Shown here: piece after piece, positions 43,101 to 53,944 of the stretch | How positions within the stretch are numbered: the first letter of the stretch is position 1 | Layout: each line of letters begins with the position of its first letter | Source of the DNA: Zygnema cylindricum | Lineage: Eukaryota; Streptophyta; Zygnematophyceae; Zygnematales; Zygnemataceae | Reading direction: 5' to 3' | Length of the DNA: 64,000 nucleotides | Assembly: GCA_037447655.1 (NCBI GenBank) | Contig: JBBHKE010001710.1 | Span: forward strand, 54,758 to 118,757 | Translations under genes and position numbers: made by a program | Notes under the pieces: model-generated | The model's database searches: none | What the model was told of the DNA's origin: nothing | Seen by the model: only the letters and a program-made list of their open reading frames with translations

Positions 43101-44790
43101 GGTCGTTGCCGCAATATCTTTCAACCTCCATTGAGCACGTGCCTTGCTCTCCGTTGGCATCTTCTCTTCTCCATTGACAATCCTACAAAGCCTCTTGAGA
43201 ATAAGTTGATTTGAAATAAACTTCTTCCAAACCGCATAATTGGTGCCATTAAAGGCCACGGATTTCCCCAACATATTATAATCATCTTCATTATCCAATG
43301 CCTCTTCAAAATCTGAATCTTCCTCTATCTTTGCTTTACCTTTTCTAATTCTCTCTTTTATCTCACTTACATTAGCTCCTCCACTGAATGGATCGGAAGC
43401 CTGAAATGAAGCAAATTCTCTTTTCTCACTAGATTGAGTTTGAAATCGTGAATCTACATATCTCATTAATGTATCAAACATCTCCTCAAATTTTCTCTCC
43501 GTATTCCGGGTCTCCTCAAATTGAGAACTCGAAAAACTGAACTCTCTTGCTCTCTCCAAAGTCAACATGGGGGAAGGAGTATTTCTATTCTTCTTCCTCC
43601 CCATGCGCTCCCTCTCTATCTCTGAAGCACTTGCTTTGATACCAATTGTAGGATCTTAAGCAAAAGAGTTTCTCTTAAAATAATTCATAAAACATAAATC
43701 ATTACACAGCGGAAGCTCATAAAAGACAAGAGGAATATTCAGCCAAAAATATTTATAAGTGTTCTTGGCCGAAGCCTCTTTACATCATGTCTCTTCTCTC
43801 TTCTCTCTCTTCACTCTTCTCTTTAAATAATCTCTACTCCAGTATAAATCCTCTATGATTAATTGGTTGATTAATTAATTAATACTCTGCACATGTACAC
43901 TGTTGCCTATATATACTCGCTACTCTACACTAAGAGACAACAAGATAAGACAAGCAGAACTTAGCGTAGCGACGAAGTCTGTCCCTGGCTAACTGTGCAC
44001 TCTTCAATGAAAATTCCACGAAGGAAGGCGCACGCGCTTTCTTCCTTCGAAACAACAAACTCCAAACGTTGACTTAACACGTGTCGCTTCACAAGTACAC
44101 CTGCACGCAAAATCAAACATCTGTACATGAAGACAAATGTCACGCGAAACGAAATAGTATGTTTCGTTCGCGGACGCTTCAAAGTTAGTACCACGAAACT
44201 TACATTGTACGTTTCGTATGATGACGTGGTACTTCACGTCAACAATTAAATGTTGGTATGACACTTCGCGGAAATACCGCGAAACGACAATAATCCAACA
44301 CTATCAACACTAATGTAAGCTTCATTGAAAAAAAGCATTCAACATATACCCTTTAATAAAATCTCACGGTTTGCTCCAAAATGTAGGTGAAGAAATAATA
44401 TAGGACAAATTGCATGTGCATAAAACTGAAAGTGTATTTCTCATACATTGAGATAAACCTGGAAGGGAGTTTGTTCTATGTTTTTTACATTCCGTCAGTT
44501 CTTTACAAATCAGCTCTGTGTGAAAAAGCCGTTTGCCGATTTCAACATATTTCCCAACAAGATCGCATTCTCTTGTGAGATACAAAACTACAATATAATC
44601 GAGAAGAAAACTCTCAAGTGGACCCACAAAGACAAAGTGTAGTAGGAGATAAAGTTGTAAAATACACTTGAATTCACAAAAACAAAGGGACCACTGTAGA
44701 GTACCTGGAGAAAGCTCCTCCACAGAAATGCTTGGCTCGGCCGTCAAACCGAAACCTCCGGAGGCTCCATCCCTCAATCCATCAGACCAA
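37104..44790 (-). CDS. Protein phosphatase 2C, C-terminal exons (5' exons not located)
   Basis: Three exons on the - strand: 44790-44705, 37939-37855 and 37215-37104, with phases that join exactly and TAG at 37104-37106. They encode GLTAEPSISVEEL, then EDELVIIGTDGLWDAVPNQD, then SLDWLSKKLMNLAIERGSTDDVTVIIVRL. The GTDGLWD aspartate is a conserved metal ligand and the RGS-DDVTVIIV end is diagnostic of PP2C (PPM) phosphatases, which remove phosphate from Ser/Thr with Mg or Mn. Upstream exons, including the first DGHGG motif, should lie above 44.8 kb but I could not identify them. The intron 37940-44704 is 6,765 bp, of which 6,070 bp is an inserted Copia element in the same orientation as the gene. 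Confidence 0.85.
38231..38884 (-). repeat. 3' LTR of the Copia element
   Basis: 654 bp, starts TGTAGGATCTTAAGC on the + strand. About 98 percent identical to 43647-44300. Confidence 0.96.
38918..43604 (-). pseudogene. Copia Gag-Pol polyprotein, interrupted by five stops and one frameshift
   Basis: The 849-residue open part (43604-41055) has a Gag region with NYAVWKK, two CCHC zinc knuckles (CYRCNRLGHLSSSC and CHFCGKWGHTISQC), the protease motif DTGASHH, the integrase HHCC finger and the DDE core (HIDLCGH, SDNGGEF, ESNGVAERKNR). Reverse transcriptase (KWVFKTK, QMDVETAFLN, YVDDFLMA) and RNase H (GYCDADWGGD, LSSTEFEY) follow. In-frame stops: TAG 41055-41057, TAA 40986-40988, TAG 40479-40481, TAA 39984-39986, TAA 38999-39001; frameshift near 39480. 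The fourth replaces the Gln of the universal YGLKQAP motif. The original end is the TGA at 38918-38920. In family order this is Copia (integrase before reverse transcriptase). Confidence 0.95.
43647..44300 (-). repeat. 5' LTR of the Copia element
   Basis: 654 bp; contains the presumed promoter of the element. Ends CAATAATCCAACA on the + strand. Confidence 0.96.
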
Positions 44791-46453
44791 CTGTTAACCA
44801 CAAAACAAAGGGTTTTTTGAAGTTTTTAGGGTCCATTAGACCAAGCATAAACCACAATAAGAAGGACATGAAAAAGACGAACCCGGTTTCTCAGAGTTGA
44901 TCAGAATAATTGTTAACCACAATACGAAGAACATGGAAGTGACTCAAATATGGGCACACACATTTGAAACATTTGTGCATCTCTACGAGTGAAATGAACC
45001 AAAATTGGTTATTTGTTCCGTTCCTCTGTTTTAGTATAACCCACGAGTATTGTTTGCCGACTTGAGTATGTTAGATAGATGTAACCTTCTGCAAGTGAAA
45101 ATTGACGAAAAATCTAGATGGAGAAAGTGTTGTCCATAGCTTATTTCAGCCATGGATTACTCACGGAAACACCCACAGACTACCTAAAAAACAGCTGTGT
45201 TTCAGACGACATAGATTACTCCACAATAAACAAAATGATCTCAAACTGCACCAATATGCAGTATATTATATACACTGTAAACTCCCAAAGTTATAGCCAA
45301 ATCCACCACGGCATCTAGAAGATATAAGCTCCAGAGTTTCCCAAAAATAGTTGACAGCTTCACAAACTAACCACTTAGACTGTTCACAGAATCTTACAGA
45401 GATACTGGAATACAATGAAACTTCACATACATATAGATTCTATATCAAAGAATAACTCCACAAAGTTTGACATGAAAGCACCAATCAGAGTGATCACACC
45501 AACAGGTCAAAGATGCAGAAAACAGTCTGCCATTACTTTGATTAACTTGACTGCGATACATAAAATAATCTAAGTCCCGCAAGCTATACTCAGAGTACGG
45601 AGGCATACCAGCCGTACTGTATCTACTCTTATAACCTAACTAGTCAAAAGGACAAACCTCTGTTGTACATAATATTTACACCGTACTCTTCGTATGTCAG
45701 AAACTAAGCTACCACTAAACAACCACTAAGCTACCACTATCGTTTAATCATCATTACTTGATAATCTATCCTATTCATATTATCCGTAGTTGCGCTTGCT
45801 GCGCTGGCTGCGCTTTCCGTACGGATCATAAAAATAGCCGCAACTGCGTTGACTTAACTGCGTCGCAGCTGCTCCGTACCGGCGGCGCCTATTTCAACAT
45901 TCCGTTTATTTTACATCGGATCGCTTCGCGATCCGCCGTCCATTTGTCATTGCTTGTTCACACCACTCAATGAGTCTTTTACGTAACTTTAATTATCAAT
46001 CCGTTCGCTCCCCCAATCCGTGAATCTATTCAAACCTCCATATTAAATCCAATTAGCAGTTACGCACGAAACTGACTTTTCAAAACAACAGAAAGAAGCA
46101 ACTAAAGATGTATACTAAAAGACAACGCAGTGGAAATGCCTGAAACAAATGGATGTCTGCGTTCAGGAGAAAAACGGTGACAATGTAGGGAAGTGAAATA
46201 CTTCTTCAGCTCAAATTTGCTGAAATAGAATCCCCATAGCAATTTTACTTCTGAAGTTTCGGGGTTTAAAAATTATTTTACAAGTGATAAGGTGCACTAC
46301 AAAGCGTGATTAAATAGGCATGGTAGGAAATAATCTAAACAAGAAGAAATGGCTGGGTGGGGGCGAGACAGATGGGAAAGGGAAAAAGTGGAGAGGGAGA
46401 TAAACATATCACTCCCATTTGGCAACTGATTTTCTTCTGCTCAATATACATGT
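44791..46453. other. Probable PP2C intron/5' region
   Basis: No exon recognised on either strand although the PP2C gene must continue this way. A GC-rich island at about 45785-45960 contrasts with the AT-rich surroundings; it has short palindromes (TCCGTACGGA; hairpin 45917-45935). Confidence 0.35.
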
Positions 46454-46827
46454 AATGTCTACTCTAATGTCAATTGTCCGTACAAGTAATGTCTACTCAA
46501 ATGTCAATTGTCCGTACATATAATGTCTACTCTAATGTCAATTGTCCGTACATAGAATGTCTACTCTAATGTCAATTGTCCGTACATGTAATGTCTACTC
46601 AAATGTCAATTGTCCGTATATAGAATGTCTACTCTAATGTCAATTGTCCGTACATAGAATGTCTACTCTAATGTCAATTGTCCGTACATATATTGTCTAC
46701 TCTAATGTCAATTGTCCGTACATATAATTTCTACTCTAATGTCAATTATCTCTACGTATAATGTCTACTCTAATGTCAATTGCCCGTACATAAAATGTCT
46801 ACTCTAATGTCAATTGTCCGTACATAA
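46454..46827. repeat. 34-bp minisatellite, 11 units
   Basis: Units begin AATGTCTACTC at 46454 and then every 34 bp through 46794. Each contains TCAATTGTCCGTACAT. Units 8 and 9 carry substitutions (TATTGTC, AATTTC). Total 374 bp, exactly 11 periods. Confidence 0.95.
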
Positions 46828-46904
46828 GTGGTGAGTAGTCAGGTAAGCTACACCGCCCGTCACTATTATAAATAGTGAATTAATAGCCTTACTGCTTCAC
46901 TATA

Positions 46905-47000
46905 ATGACCAACACTATATTATGCTTTGCCACACGGCTCATCAAGGGTCACTGACTAATTAGTGTCATTAACACTAATTTTTCAAGATTTTGAGTCAAG
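46905..47000. repeat. Dispersed repeat end, ACTATATTATG family
   Basis: Matches segments at about 349-400 and 38168-38220: ATTATGTTTTGCCACG followed by a GGGCCACTTAA-like block. The full element boundary could not be fixed. Confidence 0.6.
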
Positions 47001-47210
47001 AAAGAGCTCACTACAATGTCAGTGCCCCGCATCCGTCTTTCAGGATGGAGCGTCAGCCCGGCAAACGTGACGTCATGGCCGTCGCCATGAGCCCCAGTAG
47101 TAACTTCCTAACTACAGAGGAGAAAAAGGCGAATATTCTCTGAATTTTCTGAACGACCACAAGACACGATTTTAGGGTTTCACTCTTCGCTTTGTCTCTG
47201 ATGTACGGTG

Positions 47211-47750
47211 CACCACGAATCGTTATTAGTGTCAAAGTTTAAATAGTGTTGAAGAAAATTTACTGTACTTGATGCTAATTAAGAATTTGATTTTTTTCAA
47301 AAAAAAGGTGTATTCTAATTTCGGCGTTTATGCTAATTTGGGAACAGCGAAAATGGAATATTCGCCGTACGATTTTACACATTAATATATGTATTTGTAC
47401 AAAATATAAGAAATCATATGTCGTCGGGAATTTAAGATACCCGTACATGCCATACTAATTTACGTCTCTGACTTATCCCGTTTTTTTGAGCTCACGTTCC
47501 TATGCGTGCGCGTCTGATTTAATTCATTTTTTGTTAATTTTCACTTGAAAAGGTACATTTATGTACGGTCTGACATCGACCGTACACCACACTTTTTAGA
47601 CTAAATTTTAATTTCGGGCTTTACGCTATTTTGTATGGTACCTTCATTAACGTCAAGGAAAAATTAAAATCATGTATCCTATTTGAAAAAAAAAATCAAA
47701 ATTTTAAGAACCCAAATTAGAGTTATTGACACTAATAACGATTCGCGGTG
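47211..47750. mobile_element. TA-family MITE, 540 bp
   Basis: Ends CACCACGAATCGTTATTAG and inverse CTAATAACGATTCGCGGTG. Right flank TA, left flank TG (mutated). Same internal blocks as 29427-29912. Confidence 0.85.
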
Positions 47751-47873
47751 TATTGTAGTTCACACGTGAGAAAAAACAACAGGAGACGCTATTGGGACGC
47801 ATTATAGTATGAAACTCGGTTTGTCGGAAAACATCGTCACATTGGATATTGATAAACCAGACGCACTACGTGT

Positions 47874-48907
47874 CAGAGGTCGCAAACGGTAAACCGAAAT
47901 CATGACCGACCGCCCGCGCGGCATCCGGAACGGATTCGGTTGCCAAATTTTGAGGGTCGGACGGTTGCGGTCGGATGATTCACCAGAATAAAAAAAAACG
48001 GTACCAAAATACCAAATAAAATGAAAAATTTGCACTGTTCATACAATCCAACATTATTGTACTTTATAATCTTTGGTATCGTGGAAGTACGTGATATCAT
48101 GATTAGCGTCGCAAATCTGACACGGTAAAAACACTATTCATTTCCATAGTTTAAAAGTAGGCGTTTCTATTGTAGGTCTTTTGTCGGCGCCTTCATCGAA
48201 AGTTGTGTTATGGGCTTTCATGTGATCTTCTTAGATCGCTACTTTGATCAGCCACCGTCCGATCGTCCAAATCTGACGGTTCAATTAAATAGTCGCTCAA
48301 AACTCACAGAAAAAGATTTTTTTGTCCGTTTTTTTTTCAAATTTAGACATGACGTTTAATTCTTAATCGATCCATGTGCAACTCAACCCTGTAACTATTT
48401 TATTTCATTTTGCGGCCAATACAATATGGGTCTTAAGGGTATATTGTATTTTTTGCGTACAATAGGCATATTGTATGGGTTTCACCTACTTTTGAACAAT
48501 GTTCATTTCGCAAATCTTAGGGAACGCGACAAAGCGTCGCAAATCTGACACGGTACTGTAGTACACTATTCATTTCGCAAATCTTAGGGAACGCGACAAA
48601 GCGTCGCAAACCTGACATGTTAGTAAACACTATTCATTTCACGAATCTAAGGGAACGCGACAAATCGTAATTATTGGCTTATTCATACGTTGTACATTAC
48701 TTAATTTTGTACTTTTTCGGTTACGGGCTGGCACGGTTAGTCGCGAGAAATCGAGTTTCGGTTAACTTTTATTTTCGTAAACGCCGGTCGGTTAACGGTT
48801 AACAATTTTGGAGCGTGACATAACACGTTGGGCGTCGGTTACTCAAATTTTGAAAAAAAAAACGGTCGATTTTCTGTTATGTAAAATTTTGACTTTTGCG
48901 ACCTCTG
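47874..48907. mobile_element. Non-autonomous hAT element, 1,034 bp, exact 8-bp target duplication
   Basis: Ends CAGAGGTCGCAAACGG and inverse TTTTGCGACCTCTG, flanked by CTACGTGT at 47866-47873 and 48908-48915. Ends and subterminal DNA match the transposase-bearing copy at 29202-32693, so this is its internally deleted relative. It has an internal imperfect tandem of about 65 bp (AAATCTTAGGGAACGCGAC) at roughly 48507-48670. Confidence 0.94.
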
Positions 48908-48927
48908 CTACGTGTCGTTACATCTAA

Positions 48928-49665
48928 GGGTAGAATTCCATTAGGCGATCCCAGTAAATGTACGTAAAATTCTACTGGCAGCGTTTACTAGAAGACTGTT
49001 CCATTTTGTCGGCCTAGTAACAAACCTTCCTCAATTATGATTGGCACCACGTATGTTAAAGTCCAGATTTGAAAATCTTAAAGAAAATCTTCAAACGGAA
49101 AGTCAGAACGAAATATTTGTACGACCGGAGGTAGTTAATGATTTTTACGTAAAGTTTGCGGCCAGATTTTTGATTTTGAAAACGGAAATCCAAATTTCGA
49201 AACGGAATGGCAAAAAGACGTGGCAAACTTTTGAATGTCGGAGGATGTCAGACGGAGCGTGCGAAAATATTTTCAGCTCACCTGCATCCAGCGTGGCAAG
49301 CGGCACATGGACCGTACGACGCAGGCACATGACCTATACGACGTGTAGACCTGTGATCGCTTATTCAAAGCCAATATTCTTTTGCTTTTTTACGTGTACC
49401 AATGGTACACGTCTAGTATCGTACAACTCTCCTCGCGAGGTGAGTATCGTCACACTGGACGATGTGAGCGATTGTTTCGCGGATCTGAAAAAGTGGAATA
49501 TCCAACGGCCAGGAATAACGCCTACATCATTGGAGCTTCCCGACAGCTTTCCAGTAACGATATTTCGTCAGAAAAAAAAATTAAGGTACGGTGTGGTACG
49601 TATCTGTACGAACTTATACGACGTCCAGTAACGAACCACACTTTTCGTCAAATGGAATTCTACCG
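48928..49665. mobile_element. PIF/Harbinger-like MITE, 738 bp, TAA target duplication (copy 2)
   Basis: Ends GGGTAGAATTCCATTAGG and inverse AATGGAATTCTACCG, with TAA at 48925-48927 and 49666-49668. Homologous throughout to 28162-28879. It begins ten bases beyond the hAT target duplication. Confidence 0.88.
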
Positions 49666-49668
49666 TAA

Positions 49669-50955
49669 GCTTCGATTTTGATGTTGGCCTGCTGCAGTAC
49701 GTGCTGTACTTTAATGTACTATATAGTACTATACTATACTGTATATATTTCCATGGTCGTAAAGTACACCATGTATGGCAAATTGGCAACAAAGGCTTAC
49801 ACGGTGTACAGTACGGTACATTCTAGGTTTGTTACAGGTTTTTAGGGAATAGACAAGAGGTGGTGCGAGCCATTGCACCTTGGTGTAATTGCCGTACCGA
49901 GGTACCAGACGTTTTTCCGAAGTTCGCCTTCACAACTTCACATTGAATCGCTATTGTTGAAATAAGTAGTTTTTGTATTTTCTAGTTTAAAATAAATTAG
50001 CGGAAACATATATAAGAAATGATGGCAGCCTGCCTCCATCTCTTCTCTCTCTCCCCCATACTTGTTGTAGTCACTGAAAGAGAGAGAGAGCGATGAGCCA
50101 TGGCTGCCTCAGCGCCATAAGAAGGACTAAAGAGTGACTTAAGTCACTCTCAACAAAAGGTTGAGTCCGGCAGGACTCAAACCCCCGACCGGTAGAGCAC
50201 GGCATAGCCGTTAGCTCTATCCAGTCTGTCGTAGAAGTTCGTTAGATGATATAGGGTTTCATTCATATATAAACTATTGTATAGTACCGAAATGATCTAA
50301 CTAGAATATGAAACGAAACGAACATAGAACTTGTTAAGGTTTAGTGCGAACGTCATTTCGCACGAAACAAATGAAACAGACACTTTGAACGGTCGACATT
50401 TAATGTCGCATTTAATCCGACGGCGCACGTCGTCGCCGAGATCGCGGAATGGTCACTTTGGATTTTATGGACGTGGCATGACGTGGCGCCGCGTGGAAGG
50501 ATGACATTCGGTCGCGGGAATTCCGGAGGAAATACGGACAAGTGGAAAAATGACACGCGTCCACTCAAGAGCTTTGTCGTACACCGGCCGTACAGAAAGT
50601 ACATCGGCCATAGTACCTTTCTGTACTTTACAGTAATACGATTGGTTCGTACTTTAGTAGATAGGGGTTGTGAGAGGGATTTAGGACTTAAGAAATATTT
50701 GGTAGACAGACACCTCTCTCTAAGAGAGCTTTGTATAAATTGGCATTTTTGCCGGCTCATAACTTATCGCCTGGTTGGCCGTTTTCAGTGATTCTTTTTG
50801 CTACGGACTCAAGGGAGTCCAGGCTACACAGGGGTGCAGTCAAATTCTCAGTTTGCCTTCTTGGGCAGAAGTGGTCGTGACTTAAAGTGGGTTAGTTAAA
50901 TACTATCTAGAGACTTCCTGTATTCTGTAGTCTAATGGAGGACACAGAATTGCAG
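49669..50955. other. Intergenic DNA without recognised gene
   Basis: Contains a GAGAGA run (about 50080), a tRNA-like stretch (50166-50228) and a moderately GC-rich segment 50400-50640 with no recognisable coding. I see no bounded transposon. Confidence 0.4.
50166..50228 (-). other. tRNA-like segment, possible SINE head or decayed tRNA gene
   Basis: On the - strand GGGGGTTTGAGTCC resembles an internal B box, and GGATAGAGCTAA upstream of it resembles an A box. I could not fold a proper cloverleaf: the T arm stem does not pair well. Low confidence. Confidence 0.25.
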
Positions 50956-51325
50956 CTATTACGGTTAATAATCTTACAAATTTTACGCCACTCAAATCAT
51001 ATTTTATGTGTACACTATTGTCCGATTTTCAATTTTAGACCGTCAATCAGAAGTTGAGAATCTTTAACTTCAATCGCAACCGTCAGATATAAAAATCGAC
51101 ATACGTGAACGGAGAAAAGATGTTTAAGGAGATGTAAAAAGCATCAGCACTAATTACGATTCATGTTGTACAATATACTGTGTATCGCTACTAGTGTTTC
51201 CAATCGGAAGCTGAGAAGCTTACCTTTCCGCTGCAACCGTCAGATCTAAAAAACGGCATACGTGTACGGAGAAAAGATGTTTTAAGAGACAAAAAAAACA
51301 TCAACACTAATTACGATTCACGGTG
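50956..51325. mobile_element. Two adjacent short MITEs of the GCCACTTAAA form
   Basis: First about 50956-51168 (left end degraded; ends inverse TACGATTCATGTTG). Second 51178-51325, ending inverse ACGATTCACGGTG with TA after it. Both carry the CAACCGTCAGAT and GTACGGAGAAAAGATG boxes. Confidence 0.65.
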
Positions 51326-51728
51326 TACAGTACAGTACACCGTGAATCCTAATTAGAGTAAATTACTCTAATTCGGTCCCTCAAAATTTCGACTCTATCA
51401 CATGAAATAAAGTAAATGATTTTAATTTTTTCATTATTCTATTTAAGGTAAAGTTTAATTAGCGTTTTTAATTCTAATATAGGTTCGTTTTAAATAGTGT
51501 GGAGTAGGGACTACCTCCGACCGTGCAAACTTGTACTTCATTAAGTAACATAGTAGAAAAAATGATTTAATACAGGTCGTTATCATGTAACTGCGTTTTA
51601 ACAAATCGCGTAGTGCAAACGTCATAGTGACGATAAACTGTACGTTTTGCCAAATTCTGTACGAATACCTTATTTACAGTAGAGGATATTAGCGTGCCAA
51701 ATTAGAGTACTTAAATAAATTAGAGTAA

Positions 51729-52507
51729 GGGTGCGTCTACATGTACTTGAAACTTAGAGGAAACACTTTGTTTTTTAGCGCTGATCCGGCGGACCCGGAT
51801 TTCGGGTGTCCCTATGTGAAACAACGACATAGTTACTTAAGCGTGTGACGATTGTATACGCTGACAATGCCCGTGACGGCTGTCAATGTCTACAATGTGT
51901 GATGACGCACGCTATTTTTTGTAGCAAGTTGTGACGTCGCATGAGTTTTCGTGACATTGTAGACGTACCACCATCCAACCTGTGCCGTTTCACGGTTGAG
52001 GAAGATGCACTTTGCCTTTGCGTCTCTTGTCCGCGCGACGTGAAATGGCATCGGGTCTTGAGACCCCTGGCGAAATAAAATACGTACCAAGCGCAAACGG
52101 ACAAAATCAAACAAATTGTGTACTTTATTTTGTCGTAGCAGAACGCAAACGGACAAAACATAGCGGATCGTGCACTTTTCGTCGTCGCTTGAATTCTTTT
52201 GAAATTTCCTAAAACTTTATTACACGTGCGACTACGTGTTTTTATTTGTTTTTCGAGAAATCTTTGTTTTAAAACACAGCTTCCCTGTGTTTTAAAGAAA
52301 AGTTTGAAGATGACCTTTTTTGGCGTGGCCGTGGGTCGAAGAACACAAAACGATAATATGTAGTACATCTTAAATTCGATGATGACGCAAAATGTACTTC
52401 TCATTTTTTCTATTTTTTTGTATGGTCGAAACTTACGCAGTACGGCTCTAAGTTTTACAGGAAAACGACAGAAAAAAGCCCTTACTTAGGCACATGGAGC
52501 CTCACCC
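51729..52507. repeat. 779-bp Harbinger-like copy 1
   Basis: Terminal repeat GGGTGCGTCTAC at the outer end; inner end GGAGCCTCACCC is imperfect. No three-base duplication at the inner end. A 173-codon antisense frame (51883-52404) is identical in both copies. Confidence 0.88.
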
Positions 52508-52594
52508 AAAGACACTTTGTCTTTGATTTTATAACATACTCAAACACAAAAACTTAACCAAATTTGGTTCCACAACAGCTCTTGTATTTCGCGC

Positions 52595-52604
52595 ATATGA
52601 TATA

Positions 52605-52662
<58 letters not shown>

Positions 52663-52688
52663 TATCATATATCATATATATACGATAT
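52595..52688. repeat. (AT)n palindrome
   Basis: Near-perfect palindrome: (AT)n core flanked by CATATGATATATGAT and its inverse. Could extrude as a cruciform. Inside the composite insertion. Confidence 0.9.
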
Positions 52689-53944
52689 TTATGGCCTGAA
52701 AGCATGGCTGAGATTAAGGTCGGATGTTGGTAGAGAGGTCTATGAGAAAGAACAAGGTTACGAATCCATTTTGGAGTATTGATCATGATGTGCTATTTGT
52801 AATTTGTGGGTTGGGAGCTAGCTTGTTTCCACACTATTTATGTGAGAGAAGGATTTATCTGAATACACTTGCATAAATGGTTAACCCGCTCACGATGTCG
52901 AGGGAAAGTTTATAGTGGCCACGTGTCGGCAAATTACTGGCAGTTTCAACCTATTACCTTTGACAATTGGTAAGCTCTTTACAATGAAGTTGAAAGATGA
53001 TGAAACATGAAATAATGTAGAACGAATGTTAGAACATAAACTGATTTTAATTTACAGCGATATCATACAATTGAAAGTAACATGTTTGTCGTATTTGAGT
53101 CAGTCACACAAATGGACCACACTGTTATTATGATTCACTATCTCCATCTGGTCGAATTATAATCTGCACTAACTGACTGTTTCATCTTCCCATAAAAATA
53201 AAGTTTGCATTGTCGATTTTACTATATAAGTAAATGGTGAAGGATTGTGCTAAAAATAAGGACGAATGTTGGCATAAAGACAGGCGCCAATTAAAGTAGG
53301 ATTAAAACGAGGGCTCGGATGCTTCTGGGAAAAGTCACAGGGCTTTCTTTCAGCAATACTTAGCCAGAGAAGTAGACAAGACTTTAGTCTTCACTCTCCT
53401 GTGTTTTCAATTTTGAGGTATGCGTTTTTTTTTAGTTCATGTTAACATGCAAAAAAAAACATGTTTTGTGATTGAATTTTTGTCATCATATGCAAAATCA
53501 ACCTAAACGACAATGACAAGCCCAAAAATGTAGAAATAATTGAAATGATAAATTGCATCATATGAACGAATTCCAAATGTCCCCACTTATCGAGAGAAAT
53601 TAGAGATTCAAAATGCACACATGAGTTACATTCCAAAATGGTTAAAATTTGGCATATTATACACCTTCTTACCTCAGGATTCTTAAATGATTTGGTTATT
53701 TATTGCATTTTAGAACTTCTAAGTTTGAGAATAATGCATGCAAATTCAGCAATTCGATTATCACATATGTCAAACCTTACAATTTCGCAATTTGGTAGCA
53801 AAGCACGAAATACACAGTTCTATTTTGGTCCTTTAAAGACACAATTAAAAGTTCAAACATTGCATTTGCCCAATATCAGTTGTGATTGCGGAAGTTTATG
53901 GTTTTTGGCTTTTTTAGGGTTAAGTTCAATTATAGGATTATAAA

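Larger units (their letters stand above)
38231..44300 (-). mobile_element. Complete Ty1/Copia LTR retrotransposon, 6,070 bp, target duplication CTATC
   Basis: Two 654-bp LTRs (38231-38884 and 43647-44300) in direct orientation, TG...CA ends, flanked by CTATC at 38226-38230 and 44301-44305. In element orientation the primer-binding site next to the 5' LTR reads TTGGTATCAAAGC, matching initiator Met tRNA, and the polypurine tract AAGAGGGGGA precedes the 3' LTR. LTRs differ at about ten sites, so insertion is not very recent. Located in an intron of the PP2C gene and itself inside another dispersed repeat (unit near 38168). Confidence 0.97.

Noticed and set aside
38918-43604. Reassigned genetic code with TAA/TAG read as Gln
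   Set aside because: The Copia and non-LTR frames would read on nicely, but about 60 Gln codons in the host genes are all CAA or CAG, and the membrane-protein gene ends at TAG with no nearby TGA. The code is standard.
47053-47120. Missing PP2C exon with a DGH motif on the - strand
   Set aside because: A GDGHD reading exists but the surrounding residues do not fit PP2C and no proper exon boundary or phase could be found.
49041-49631. 196-residue open frame
   Set aside because: Lies wholly inside a Harbinger-like MITE; the copy at 28162-28879 does not preserve it as protein.
51883-52404. 173-residue antisense frame, identical in 56272-56793
   Set aside because: Identity follows from recent homogenisation of the element, not from coding selection; no domain and biased composition.
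53638-53943. 101-residue Leu/Ser-rich open frame in the composite insertion
   Set aside because: No recognisable domain, no splice context and AT-rich composition; not called.
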